Notes under the pieces: model-generated
Database searches by the model: none
Told to the model about the DNA's origin: nothing
What the model saw: the letters and a program-made list of their open reading frames with translations, nothing else
Shown: positions 10,327 through 22,954 of the stretch, piece after piece
How positions within the stretch are numbered: the stretch's first letter is position 1
Layout: the number at the start of each line of letters is the position of its first letter
Origin: Gonatopus flavifemur
Taxonomy: Eukaryota > Arthropoda > Insecta > Hymenoptera > Dryinidae
Length of the DNA stretch: 64,000 bases
Direction of reading: 5' to 3'
Assembly: GCA_018340375.1 (NCBI GenBank)
Contig: JAFFJZ010000017.1
Coordinates: forward strand, 2,036,001-2,100,000
Position numbers and translations under genes: made by a program

Positions 10327-12269
10327 CCTCAGAAATATGAAAGGATAGTGAACGAAGAAGAAGATATTGAGAACACTGGCACAACGAAAGTGGTACACAC
10401 ACAGACTGTATATGGGTAAAGACGCACCAATACACTCACGTGGCGGAACGTAAACAAAGTATATCGATATAATATAAAGGCAAGGGATCGTTTGAGAGAA
10501 TGCAAGAGTTATTAACACTGTTTAAATATAGAATAAAATTCACTGCAGATTCATATATATGAAAAAAAAGATGATCAGTATCAGTGGAGAAAGTACATGC
10601 ACATCGCACTTAGTGAAGATTATTGAAACACACCAAAAAGAATTAAAACACGGAGACTCGCATTAACGACTGTAATACCGACTGTAATGATTTAATACCA
10701 TTCACTTGTCTTTTTTTCGATGGCAAATTTCGTTCATTGTATGCTTGTTCCATATCTCTGATTGTCGATTCATGGGTTCTATCAGCTGCTTTCTTTTGTG
10801 GAATTACGAATCGTCTGCCGCTCGACGTAGGTTTGGTTTGTTGGTAACAAAAGGTGCAGCCGTTCTGTGCATTGAATTGGCACATGTTCAATATTCTCCA
10901 ACGTGCTTGTGAGTCAACTACACAGCATAATGGGATAATTTTACTGATGATTTGTCGCCCTTCATACATCCACATCAGTCCTTCGGAAGACAGCTCATTT
11001 GCCTCATTGACGAATGGTTCGGGAAAATTGATCATCGTAGGATCTTTATCAGCTACCCAGATGCCAGCAAGTAGAACATGCTTCATGCGTAATTTTGGCG
11101 GCAACTCATTGAGAGTAAAGTATATGGGCCGAACAGTTTTTTTGGAAGATTTATCGAACGGGATTCCATCGGTGTTGAATGAATAAGAAAAGTTAAATGG
11201 ATTTGAAAGAATACCCCCATCACTGCAATGTTTTTGATACTGAGCTCCATCATAGATATTTCCCATAGCGTCTGCTCTCTGTTTCTTTCTGTTGAATCGA
11301 TAATTCACTGACGCAGCAATATCTGGATTTTCAAGAAGCTCTTCAAATTGAGCTCTCAGTCCGATTGAAATGAAATATGATGATGTAAAAGAGAGTTCTA
11401 CCGTTTCTCCACAATTGCAGACAATTATTTTTTTCTCAGTTAGTTCTGTAACTTGTTGAATCATAGCGTCACAAGATGGACAGTAGAAATGCAACATTTT
11501 GTTATTCTTGTCTTGTTTCAAAAATCTCCAAAAATAATGATTTGTGACAGGAATTACTTCTACACCATACAGTTTGTTCATAATTTCTAAAATGTCAATA
11601 ACCACTACCCAAGATAAACTGTGTCTCAAAGCTAACACCAAACACATGAGAATTGCATCACCCACAGTAGATTTAGTGCATGCACAAATGATAGCATTGA
11701 ACATACTATCGTGCGAATTCCACCCAAAATGTGCAGTATCAGAAATAATATTATTCGAAGCATTATTGAAGGGATTGTTGACTGCAGGAAGGACTGTATC
11801 AGTGATGCCGTGGTTGATGTCTTTTCGATTTTCATCTATATTCTCTTCACTGCAGTTATATTCTTCATTTGTACAACTGTATGATGAATCTTTTTCCAAT
11901 GAAATATCAACTGAACTTGCACGGCTGGATGATGTACCTTCTTTGAATGGAATGTCATCAACTGGAGCTGATTTTGGGAATTCTTCATCCTGTAATCCAT
12001 ATAAGTAGTGACCTTGATGGTTCACTATTTATTGTGTGAGTAAAAACAAATCGATCTGAAATCAATGGAATGAATAAAAGCTTCTAGAAATTTTCTGACC
12101 GGTTCTGATGGGCATTTTCAGCAGGAATAGTACACATTTGGCCCTAAGGGAAATTTTTGATCCTTTTGCGTTGTTTGAGCAATAAGTACACTATATACAC
12201 AATTTGTTTCTGTCAAGCAAACATATGGGACTATCTTAACCATACTCGGATAAAGTATCACCCGGTGAT

Positions 12270-12800
12270 CTCTGTTAACTCATTGATGCCCATGGCGGAA
12301 CTGCTTGGCCTACGGGAAAGGTGACTATTGGAAATAGGATATCTGGGTGGAGGATGAACATCCACGGAGAAAAAAAATTTTTACAATTTGTTTAAACAAT
12401 TATTGTTTGAACAATTTGTTGAAAATATCAATTCACGTAGATTAAAACCCCGGGATCGTGTCCTACGGGAAATTTCATGTAAGAATAGGTGGTTTGGAAA
12501 GTTTTCAACCATCGCATTTGTTTGTAAATAAAAATTATAAACAATTTCGAATACTGCATACCCGTTCGTTTGCATCCGTGCCCAAGGTGAAACTGCTGGG
12601 CCTACGGGAACAGCAACGAGTGGGAATAGGATATCTGGGTGGAGGATGAACATCCACGGAGAAAAAAAATTTTTACAATTTGTTTAAACAATTTGTTGAT
12701 AATATCAATTCACGTGGATGAAAACCCCGAGATCGTGTTCTGCGGAAAATTTCATACAAGAATAGGTGGTTTGGAAAGTTTTCAACCATCGCATTTGTTT
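12270..12800. repeat. 0.53-kb repeat with two internal units; inverted copy at 44445-44975
   Basis: GGATATCTGGGTGGAGGATG recurs at 12338 and 12629 (unit about 291 bp). Each is followed by AACATCCACGGAGAAAAAAA and CAATTTGTTTAAACAATT. The same block lies in reverse orientation at 44445-44975. Short frames shared between the two copies follow from the nucleotide similarity and are not evidence of a gene. Likely a non-autonomous element; I could not fix its class. Confidence 0.7.
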
Positions 12801-12956
12801 GTAAATACAAATTGTAAACAATTATATCGGAAATTGTTGGTTCGGAAAATTTTTAGATATCGCAATTTTATAAATAAGAAATTTGATTGGGCATTTCTTT
12901 CATTAAAAATTGCTCCCAACGCAGTCCCTCATATTCCGATCTTCACACATTCTACA

Positions 12957-13300
12957 CTGTAAAAAAAATCTTCGTGAATTTCCAAAAAAAAGTTTGGAAG
13001 TTTTTTACATAACCATTTTCTTGTGGATTTTCGAACAAAATTCATTGTGAATATTCAATTCAATTTTTTGAAATATACAAATCAAGTTTGGAAAGTAGCA
13101 AAGAAGAGTTCTGGTATTTCACGGAGACTATTTCAGGATTTTCCAAAGTGATTTGGTGAATTTCCAAGATAAAAATTTGCGGGGATACAATCATTTGTTC
13201 TGAAATTCACGTGTACGATTTGTGAATTCTCGAACAGAATCTTTGCAAGTGACAAACACTATTCCGTGATTCTGCCAAGTTGTTCAGTGAGGAAAACAGT
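12957..13300. repeat. AT-rich repeat starting CACTGTAAAAAAAATC, probable MITE
   Basis: Starts at TACACTGTAAAAAAAATCTT and is rich in GAATTTCCAA and AAATCC-like words. A similar element, with a CACTGTAAAAAAT end, lies at 44154-44411 beside the inverted copy of the previous repeat. The right boundary is uncertain. Confidence 0.4.
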
Positions 13301-15211
13301 TCTACCCGCGGCTTCTCGATGAGCTCAAAAATTGACCCGGAAAAAAAATCTTCCCTTTTTTTCCCAAAAGTCAATTCTTACTTTCATCAGTCAGTTGGTA
13401 TTTTACAGGGAAACTAGCATACTCTTTAAGTACATATTCTCTCGGTAAGAACTCTCCGAAATGCATTCATGAACAGGTTTGAAATTTTCAAGAAATAATC
13501 TTTGGTATATCCTATCTATAAATCGTACAACATTCGTTACATGAAAATGTACTATATCAAATCAGAGTATTCTCCCATACAACCTGAATCTAACTTATGA
13601 TAATATTAATTCATGAAATCAAAATCATTTGATTATGAAAAATTACACATGACTAAACTCGAATTCATTCTGTTTCAAACCATGCACTACAATAAAAATA
13701 ACACTGTACTTGCATACAATGCAACATGCATTTTAGTCATTCCTATTCAAATTCAATGATATGGAATTTCCATAAATATTCTTATAACTATTATTATCAA
13801 TTATTGCTATCCTGTCAAATTGTCAATTGTAATGAATGACATACTCGTATCGTAAATAGGAGATTTGATCAATTTCAGAGCATGCGAGTTGGTTCTAGAT
13901 TGAAAAATCATGAATTATAATATTGTTATTGATTACAATCAATCAAATATTCCTTTAACATGCTCTCGAACGAAGGTGTCATTTAGACTCGATTCTTTCA
14001 TTCGATTTAATTAGATTTTCTTCCCTTTTTACAGAGTAACGTGGTAAAACTTATATAAGCCCGTAGAAATATGATGCAATTGCATAAAACAAGAGAAAAC
14101 TACATGCTATCTATCATTCCAATTCCCCACGATAGTTACTATACAGGTGATTACCTCTTACCTCATACAGATATCTGATTTTGTCTTAAAGGATTGAAAT
14201 TTCCATGTAATGATAGAATATTGAAGAGAGATTACCCTGTAAATAAAATCATGTGAAATTGTTGTTGATTATAATTAAAACTAAGAGGAATAACTTTCAA
14301 TCAGGAAGAAAGTATTAGGAGTACAGGAATCATTAGAAGTGACTCGTCGAAGATTTGTCAATGGACCTATTATGATTATGTCCATTTCGTCGACCTATGT
14401 TCGAGAGTCGTATTGCACTCCAGAGTCAAGATGTATAGGCACGCATTGGTGTGCGTACATGCGTGTGTGCACACAGCGTACCATTGTTCCGTTCTTCACG
14501 GAGTATCGATACAGAGAAGAATGATTTCATCATGCATACTTCTTGCACGTATGACATAGAATTCTTCTTCTCGATTTAACGCATTCCTTATTTTAAGAAG
14601 GATAAATCTTTGATGAAAATGTCAATTCTATTATAATTAAAGTGAATATATATATAGATATAAATTGAGTGAATATATGAATATTCGTATATATGGATAC
14701 TGTGTATATATGAATACATATACACATATATTATATGAATGAATCAAAAATTTATCCGAGGACGTTACAGTATACATCAACCATTCGTGATTTAATGAAG
14801 ATCAGATGTATGGAAACTCATTTTTAGTCACATATGATTCTTGGAACAAAATTTTAGTATAGTACTATAACAAAAGTAGATTCAAGATTCATGATTAATG
14901 TATGCTGAAAAATACTGATCACAAACTCAAACTTTCGTAACATTATTGTAATATTGGAGAGGGAAGAAATCTGTGTTTTTGAGTGGTCCTTGAAATTGAG
15001 ATTCAACAGGATTTCTCACATCGTGTACCACTGTCAGTAGAGATGAACAAGCTTAATAATATGAAAACGAAAATTTAAATTACCATCAAAATCTTCTGAT
15101 CAAGTGAAAATCACGCGAACTATGATAAGACATAAATTCATAGCTCTAAAAATAAAATCTGCAAGTAGAATATTAACAGATGTAGATTCAACGTGAAATA
15201 GAGAATTAAGC
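13300..15211. other. No gene recognised
   Basis: AT-rich sequence. An (AT)-rich and TATACA-rich stretch lies at about 14645-14735. Frames such as that at 14339-14524 show no recognisable domain, splice pattern or neighbour. Nothing else seen. Confidence 0.5.
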
Positions 15212-15216
15212 ATTAG

Positions 15217-15501
15217 TGTTCGATTTCTAACTGAAACTCCAATCAATCTATTACGATTAGAACTCCTACAGGAAGATTACACGCTCGTCACTTCCCCTTC
15301 TTCCCATGTAAAACCATGGCATTCCGTTGCAGATACTGATCTCGTTACGTTTTCAAATCAGAGCTCGCTTGAACTCGACACTACACACCTGTACATGTCA
15401 AATCTTCAAATTAAAACGTGCGCGAGTATACCTCAAAGACGAGTTAGTCTTTTCTTTCACCTTCCGCACGTACGATTTTCTCGAATTAGTTTAAAAATCG
15501 T
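15217..15501 (+). repeat. 5' LTR of the BEL/Pao element
   Basis: 285 bp, begins TGTTCG and ends TTAAAAATCGT by comparison with the right LTR and the target duplication. It would supply the promoter. It carries a 3-bp GAA insertion relative to the right copy near 15260. Confidence 0.9.
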
Positions 15502-15506
15502 ACAAG

Positions 15507-15523
15507 TGGTCCTTCGAGCCGGA
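15507..15523 (+). other. Primer-binding site of the BEL/Pao element
   Basis: TGGTCCTTCGAGCCGGA lies 5 bases after the LTR. It begins with TGG, as expected for pairing with the CCA end of a tRNA. The complement resembles the 3' end of an insect tRNA-Arg; this tRNA identity is from memory and unconfirmed. Confidence 0.65.
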
Positions 15524-16395
15524 TGCTCGAAGCAGTCCGGCTTGTCGGGAAGGGTTTATATCGAATAAGTGATATTCGAATTTATTCAAAATTTAAATAT
15601 CTCGCGTACGAAACTCAGTTCGGTACAACTAGTGTCGTGATTAATCAACAATCACCGATCGTTATTACTGTTGATTAACTATCGATTAACATTCACCCCT
15701 AGTTTTTCGAATCGTGAAACGAAGTGAAGACGAATTTCTCCACACGAATAAGGGAAATTCTAAGAGTTTTCTACTTCCAACAATAGAGGTGAACGAAAGA
15801 ATTTCTACATTATTACAAAGAAATTCCTAATCCTTTCAACGAGCAACTCATCGTGGCAATACTTCCGTATATCCAAACCAAATTCGGAAGTTTTTTTCTC
15901 CTTGGATTCTTTCGCTGGGTCATCGACATCCAAGTGAGAATATCTCGAGGAACATCTCATAAGAACATCATTTCACGGACATCGAGGAAATCATCCAATC
16001 GACTTTCAATTTCAATCAACTGGATGTTTCAATCAGGATCAACCAGAAAATCCAAATCCTTCAACGACCGTCAAAAGGGTTCGTCACTGCAATTCTTCTG
16101 AATATCTTTTTTCTATATGATTTGAATTTCGTATTTTAATAGAATTACTGAATTTGAAAAAGAGTCAGTTAAACGATTTTCAGTATAAAATTCCATGGTT
16201 TAGAATTAATTCATATTCAGCATAAAATCGTTTCAATTTATCGAAATATTCTTTCAATGAATAATCACGAGTTCGATGTTTTGATTCTATTTCTAAAGAC
16301 TTGATTTGTTATTCGACTCGCATCATTACATTGAATTCGTAACCTTGTTAAATTCATATCAATTCCTTTATATTATCTTCACACTTCGAATTATA

Positions 16396-17416
16396 CAGGG
16401 TGATTCAAAATTCCCGCACTCTTTTTTGGGAGTAGATTCCTGATGAAATTCTAAAACGATTTGTCCTTTTGCACAATGCTCTCCGACGCATAATTTCCGA
16501 GATATAATTAATTAAAGTTGACTAATTATGAGGTGGATCCATTGGTCATTCAGGAGCGTCATAACAGAACAAGAGAGGAAGGTGCTTGCAGAGGGCGCTT
16601 ATACGATCAGCTGATCGGTATAATCGATACGATTTACCAGCATACAAATTGGTAAATTTTCTATGTAGAACGATTGAATTCGTCGACACTGTGGAAAAAT
16701 TGATTATTGTCATGAAAGGTGAAAGTTGTAATTTCAGTAATGATTTTTATTACGCAGACAAATGTAAAATAGTGTTATTTCGTAGGGATAGGGATTCAAG
16801 TGGGAGAAAAAAGTATAACTACTCGTTTTCAATCAGAATTTTCATGTGAAGAAGAAAACATGAGAATTTTCATTCATCCGATACCCAATTTGAACGGTTT
16901 GATTAGTAAGTTTAACACAAGAGATTGGATTCCGGATTCTGTATTCTGATTGGTCGAGAATCAATGTATGTTAGATCAATCCTCGGCCGTTTCAAATGAT
17001 TCTTCTGAAGAATGTGTTTTCGACTTATCCCAACCACAACATTGAACAATGATGAATTTATTCGAATTCACCCTTTTTACATCATTCGATGATTATAAAG
17101 GGTTTATCGAACGTTAATAACTGTGTCGACGAATTCAATCGTTCAACATAGAAAATTTACCAATTTGTATGTTGGTAAATCGTATCGATTATACCGATCA
17201 GCTGATCGTATGAGCGCCCTCTGCAAGCACCTTCCTCTCTTGTTCTGTTATGACGCTCCTGAATGACCGATGGATCCACCTCATAATTAGTCAACTTTAA
17301 TTAATTATATCTCGGAAATTATGCGTCGGAGAGCATTGTGCAAAGGGACAAATCGTTTTAGAATTTCATCAGGAATCTACTCCCAAAAAACAGTTCGGGA
17401 ATTTTGAATCACCCTG
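16396..17416. mobile_element. 1-kb foldback DNA transposon in the BEL leader
   Basis: The left end is CAGGGTGATTCAAAATTCCC and the right end, reversed, is nearly the same. The inverted arms match for about 295 bp, through GACGAATTCAATCGTT. TA lies at 16394-16395 and 17417-17418, which fits the Tc1/mariner superfamily. The about 430-bp centre holds no transposase, only short frames. It is younger than, or travelled with, this retrotransposon copy. Confidence 0.85.
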
Positions 17417-18029
17417 TATATCATCGAGACGTTCATTTTCATTTAATTTCTGAACCTTTGACATAATCGAAATTCATAATTTTTCCTAATAAAATCATAA
17501 CTCGGTTGAAATTACTCAGACTTTTCTATATTAAACTACGTCAAATTTCATTTAGTTAAATTTCAATTCGAGCAATGTAACATTCAATTATTTTTCATGT
17601 ATCATTATTGATTGTGAATCTTCATTTCTCATATTCAAATGTTAATCATTATCAATTCATTTCATCTTGAATTAATCTCATTTTCGAAATTGTGTATTCC
17701 ACTACATACTTCATTTTCACGCGATCAATCTGCTCTGCTCAGTAAATTGTCATAGCAATTCGTTTTCATTTTTTTCAATTCTATTTACAGTTCACTGGAA
17801 TATCTACCTTGCAATTGTCTTCACAAAACAGATCAGTTACCATTGTATTAAACGTTCATGAGATATTGAATGTTAAAGACATTTACATCGCCTTGATGCT
17901 TAGTTGAAACATTTATTCTAAAAAATTGAATCAGTTCTTTCATATTGTCTCATTTGGTGTTGTATCCTGCGAATTACCGTATACAATTCCAGTAATTTTC
18001 GTGTTGCTCTAATCAAACTAAACCGCAAT

Positions 18030-20055
18030 CATGGCCAATCCAGCCGCGGAAAAAGTAAAGGCTGAATCCCTTCTTGAATCTCAAACGACCCTGTCTGGTC
18101 ACATCTCGCGCGCTTTTCTACACTTTTCCAAACTAGGCGCGAGTAACATGACAAAGGGATAAGCGAAGGCTCGACTCGAATTATTAGAAAAACGTTGGGA
18201 TTATTATCAGGAGCAGCATGTAACATTACTCTTGTTACACGTTAAATCTCAGGATCATGAATACTTCACTAACGACTCCCTTGATGTTACTGAAGAATTG
18301 TATTTATTGGAAAAGGGTAAATTTATCGACTACCTTGATTCGTTTTCATCCTCAAGCAGCGTCAAAGTAAATCCCACGACTTCTTCCGAATCTGACAAAG
18401 CCTCTTCTGTCCGAACCCTACCTCGAATTGACTTACCTGAATTTTCTGGTAACTACGCTGATTGGCCACATTTTCGGGATTTATTCCAAGCATTGGTTAC
18501 CTCTAATACTTCCGTTTCTGAGGTTGAGCGCCTACACCATCTCAAAACCAGTCTCACAGGCGAGCCCACGCTTCTACTGCACAATCTCCCTATAATTGCA
18601 ACTAATTTCAAGATAGCACGGAAAATTCTTACCGATCAATACGAAAATACCAGAATTTTAGTGAATGCTCAGATAGCTACCATTTGCAATCTAAAATCTG
18701 TAACTTCCGAATCCGTAACTGATCTCAAAACTCTTCTCAATTCCACCAATGACGCGCTGGGAGCTCTTAAAACCTAAAAACGATCAGTGGATCATTGGGA
18801 CGATTGGCTCGTCTATATAACCTCTCAACGACTCGATACCAGATCTCGACGCGATTGGGAACAATCACTTTCAACTACTTCTGATCCTCCGACTTGGGAA
18901 CAATTAAAGAAGTTCCTAGTAGCTCGAATTCGTACTCTGGAATCGTTGTCACAGACCAATCCTAATCAATCTCCTATGCCCAACAAGGTGTCCAATCAAG
19001 CTTTCAGATCTGTATCAAATAAACCTAGTTACAACCAACAAAAACATGTAACTCCTGCAGTACGAGCTCATACAGTAAATCGAGTCAAACCCGAAGAGTC
19101 AAATGCTAGCCCTCACTCGCCACGAGGAGAATCATCATGTTTTCTGTGCAAGGGAAAACACACACTATACCAATGCGATTCATTCAAATCCAAACCCATT
19201 TCACAAAAGCGTGAGCTTATCTCTAGCAGCAACAGATGTTCCAATTGTTTTGGGTCACACAAGCTCACAGAATGCCGTTCGAATAGAGTGTGTCGAGTGT
19301 GTTACGGTCGTCATCATACCCTCCTTCACGACAATCAACAAACTGATATCTCGCCAATAGCTCATTCATCTACTCCTACCAATGCTTTAGTTTCTCGACC
19401 TATAGCTAACAGCGTTGTAACGAAGCACCTTGCTACTGCAATCATCCGAGTATACAACTCTCAAGGATCTAGTACACTAGCCAGAGCCTTAATCGATCCT
19501 TGTTCCGAGAGTAACTTTATAAGCGAATCTTTAGCCAATCGGTTGCAATTATCACGACGAAATATAAGCTACGCAGTTTCGGGCATTGGCGCAAGCTATT
19601 CTTGCAAAACGAAAGGTTCAGTATCGATTTCCATTGCACCTTATTTTCAATCCAACTTTGAAGCGATCTCACTCGACGCTCTCATTCTCTCTCAGTTGAC
19701 GAACTATCTTCCTCCAAAAGTTTCTGATTGCCTCTCTTGGCCACATCTTAGTCAACTAACACTAGCTGATCCCAATCCTAGCCACCGAGAGCCGATCGAG
19801 TTGCTACTTGGGTGTGAGCTGTACGCTCAAATTCTACGTTCAGGTGTTGAACGACTTGATAGCAACTTATTGGCTCAGGATACCTCATTGGGCTGGATAA
19901 TAACTGGAGCGTCAGGTCAGACCCCGAAAATCCAATCACTCGCTAACATCCATCATACTTCAAGTCTTGTAGCCCAAACTAACGACGAACTGACTCAATT
20001 GTTAGCTCGATTTTGGGAGCAAGAAGAGACCCAGCCACTGATGCAGCAATATTGA
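18030..20055 (+). pseudogene. gag-pr: BEL/Pao gag and protease, with two in-frame stops
   Basis: Start ATG at 18030. The DUF1759-type gag region is at 18410-18770 (LPRIDLPEFSGNYADWPHF; YENTRILVNAQI). The nucleocapsid zinc knuckles follow: CFLCKGKHTLYQC at about 19138, then CSNCFGSHKLTEC. The retropepsin-like region is at about 19480 (LARALIDPCSESNFISES). TAA at 18162-18164 and TAA at 18775-18777 interrupt an otherwise continuous frame. In this family the protease loop is usually D-S-G or D-P-G; here it reads D-P-C, so the enzyme may be inactive. The frame closes at 20055 where a shift leads into reverse transcriptase. Confidence 0.9.
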
Positions 20056-21650
20056 CAGAGGAGGAACGCGAGTGCGAAGAACATTTCTTATCCACCCACT
20101 ACCGTCAAGCAGACGGACGGTATGTGGTGCGCTTACCCTTCAACACTTCGAAACGACAACTCGGAGATTCCTACCGTACAGCGTTACAATCATTCAATCG
20201 ATTACAATCGAAATTCCAAAAAAACGCCGATTATCGTACCAGCTATGCAGAATTCATGAACGAATACCTGCAACTGGGGCACATGCAAGAGGCCTTGACG
20301 CAACCGTCGAAGGGTTGTTCTTATGACTTGCCTCACCACGGAGTCATCCGTGACTCAAGTACTTCAACCCGTCTACGCGTTGTGTTCAACGGATCACAGC
20401 GCACAACCAATGGCCTATCTCTCAATCAGATTTTACACGCAGGCCCCAAGTTGCAACCAAATCTCGTAGACATTCTGATACGATGGCGAACCTTTGCGGT
20501 AGTGATCTCTGCAGATGTTTCGAAAATGTTTCGACAGATAATCCTCCACCCAGAAGATCGGGATTACCAAATAATTCTGTGGCAACCTAACGGTTCATCT
20601 ATCCCACTCGAATACCAACTCGCGACAGTAACATATGGCTTAACTCGCGCTCCCTATCAAGCCCTTCGAGCTTTCAAACAACTAGCTCTCGATGAATCAG
20701 ATAATTATCCATTAGCCTCACTAGCTCTGCTGAGCAATACCTATGTTGATGACATTCTGGCAGGAGCACATACCCTCGAGTCAGCCTTGGAACTCAGAAA
20801 CCAATTAATCGAGTGCACCAAGGCGGGCGGTTTTCCTCTGAGAAAATGGAAAGCCAATTCCTTATCACTTTTGGAAGATCTTGATCCTGCTTGGTTATCG
20901 CCAAACATTACATTATCGTGGCAACAATCCGAGCATTATCAGCTACTAGGTCTCCATTGGAACCCACAAACCGATTCCTTTCATTTCGAGTATCAAGCCA
21001 TCGATCTGGTGGAACCTATTACCCGCCGAAAAGTTCTGTCTCTCATCGGACGCCTATTCGATCCACTAGGATTCTTGGCTCCTTCCACAATCAGGTACAA
21101 GATTTTCATGCAGAACCTCTGGACCCAAACAAACGACTGGGGCCAACCACTTCCGTATGATATTTCACGAGCCTGGAATGCCCTGTATCTCGATCTCAAC
21201 CAACTCAACAGCATACTGATACCCCGTTGGATTGGCTTCACCCCTAATTCCAAACTAATAGAGATACATGGCTACGCGGATTCTTCCCATAGGCTTTCGC
21301 CGCTGTCGTATACCTACGCTTAAAGACTAGCGATGAACCAATCCAAACAGCTCTTATTTGCGCGAAAACCAAGGTTGCCCCTCTCAAACCTGTCACCATA
21401 CCGCGCTTAGAGTTGTACGCTGCCGTTTTACTTGCAGATATCACGTTACACGTCCGCAAACTACTTCCTTACCCGAACATACCCGTACACTTATGGTCGG
21501 ATAGTAAGGACACTCTGTATTGGATTCAAGGATCTCCTTCCACTTGGACCCAATGTGTTGCTAATCGAGTCGCCAAAATTCAAACCGCCATACCCGACGC
21601 TCATTGGCATCATATACCAGGCAGCCTTAATCCTGCCGATTAATCCAACC
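20013..21650 (+). pseudogene. pol: BEL/Pao reverse transcriptase and RNase H, frameshifted
   Basis: The frame that begins inside the end of gag-pr (20013) carries LTEEERECEEHFLSTHYR and the RT core. The first catalytic motif is ISADVSKMFRQI and the second YVDDILAG (about 20745). The QLATVTYGLTRAPYQA region lies between them. A one-base shift near 21290 moves into the RNase H frame (AAVVYLRL; IPRLELYAAVLLADI; LWSDSKDTLYWI). The frame ends near 21643, where a duplicated CCAACCTACAC marks a deletion that removed the linker between RNase H and integrase. It would copy the element RNA into DNA. Active-site residues remain, but the frame is broken. Confidence 0.9.
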
Positions 21651-22747
21651 TACACCATCTATCCAACCTACACGGTGGCACACAACTAACCTTATCCACC
21701 CTTCGCCAGCGGTATTGGATAATAAAAGGTCGTCAAGCAGTCAAACGTCAAATATCCAGATGTATCCGATGCTTAAGATACAATCCGAGATTCGCAAGTC
21801 AACAGATGGCTCCTCTCCCCGCTCCTCGGGTGCAACCTGCGAGACCTTTCCTTAACACCGGGGTTGACTTCTGCGGACCGTTGGATTTACGTTGTAGTCC
21901 TGGACTAGGAACACGATCCATGAAGGGATACATCTGCGGATTCGTATGCATGGGAACAAGAGCTGTTCATCTTGAAGCCGTTTCCGGTTATTCAGCCGAC
22001 CATTTCCTCGCTGCTTACAGACGATTCATCTCCCGCCGTGGTGTTCCAACCAACATGTTTAGTGACAGGGGAACCAACTTTGTGGGAGCTTATTCTGAGC
22101 TGAACCGACTCCTTTTTCAAGCCCGAAAAGAGATCATTCAAAGCACTTCCAATAACGGTACTACCTGGAATTTTAATTCACCTCATTCTCCACATCACGG
22201 AGGTTTATGGGAAGCTGCGGTTCGGTCTACCAAACACCACCTCAAACGGGTGATCGGAGAAACTAAGCTCACGTTCGAAGAGCTATCCACTTTATTATCA
22301 CAAATAGAAGCGTGCCTCAATTCCCGTCCGATCCAAGTCTTATCCGACCCATCCGACCCCACAGTCTTAACGCCAGGGCACTTCCTCATAGGCGCACCTT
22401 TAAACGCGATTCCAGAACCCTTTCCGACCAACGAAACGTTTGACCTCAGAAATCGTTGGAGATTGTTGGTGCAAATGCGCGACTCATTCTGGAAAAGGTG
22501 GTCAGCTGAATATTTACATTCACTGCAACATCTACCAAAGTGGCGTCGGACCCAAGAACCCGTCGAAGTGGGAGACTTAGCCATTCTGAAAGATCATTCC
22601 TCACCTCCCACTAGATGGGCGCTTTGTCGGATCGTAGAAACTCACCCGGGAACAGACGGTAAAATTCGAGTAGTTACCGTGCAATCGGGAAAAACTCTCC
22701 TCAAGAGACCGATTGTGAATCTTTGTCTGCTACCAAAACCTAGTTAA
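21650..22747 (+). pseudogene. int: BEL/Pao integrase
   Basis: Zinc-binding HHCC remnants (IRCLRYNPRFASQQMAPLP) precede the clear DDE core: FLNTGVDFCGPLDL, FSDRGTNFVGAYSEL and HHGGLWEAAVRS. The typical C-terminus is WRRTQEPVEVGDLAILKDHS ... PTRWALCRIVETHPG. The frame at 21806-22747 is open to the stop near 22746. The DDE residues are all present, but the upstream linker is deleted, so no full polyprotein could be made from this copy. Confidence 0.9.
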
Positions 22748-22954
22748 ACCCAGAGTACTTAGCAACTCGACGCTCCTCTAAGAGTTAATTCGCACGATAT
22801 ACCATCAACTAGGCAGAGCAGACCTCTCATTACGATCATCCCTTCATCTCCTTAATTTTAATTTCAATTAGTTGATAAGTTCCATAAATTTGTAAGAGGT
22901 GACTAGCGCGTAACTAATAATCACTTCGAACCAAAGGATTCGAGGCGGGCGGGA

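Larger units (their letters stand above)
8606..10695 (-). mobile_element. Internally deleted CR1/Jockey-like non-LTR retrotransposon
   Basis: A minus-strand LINE copy inserted in the Tnp2 gene. It has a 5' untranslated part, an ORF1, the last third of ORF2, and ends in an (AAAT)n tail seen on the plus strand as TTTATTTA at 8611-8652, next to a conserved 3' end. The middle of ORF2 (endonuclease and the catalytic RT part) is absent: ORF1 sequence passes straight into RT C-terminal sequence near 9590-9650. The boundaries come from where the host transposase frame stops and resumes. It would have been copied by target-primed reverse transcription by a full-length relative. Confidence 0.75.
5816..12025 (-). 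pseudogene. Tnp2-family (CACTA/EnSpm-like) transposase gene, interrupted
   Basis: Would encode a cut-and-paste DNA transposase of the Tnp2/EnSpm type. Pieces, read on the minus strand: 12025-10700 holds an N-terminal Cys-rich zinc motif (CPSCDAMI ... CNCGE), then the Tnp2 core with NTDGIPFDKSS, LPPKLRMKHVLLAGIW, and the CTFCYQQTKP cysteine motif. 8606-8339 continues with the D-x-M-H motif (VPDYMHWLSLGV). 6750-6290 carries the domain that follows in this family (NIHLLTHPTKAVKNWGPLW). 6240-5816 is a further C-terminal exon; a GTAAGT donor lies at about 6238. The frame is lost twice by insertion: a LINE at about 8606-10695 and a DNA element at 6753-8338. The sense of the family continues across both. 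The frame opens at 12025 without an ATG, so an upstream exon (acceptor AATAAATAG near 12027) is likely missing. Family assignment is from remembered motif layout; a profile search would settle it. Confidence 0.75.

Noticed and set aside
16586..16849. 87-residue plus-strand frame in the foldback element
   Set aside because: It begins in an inverted arm and has no transposase motif.
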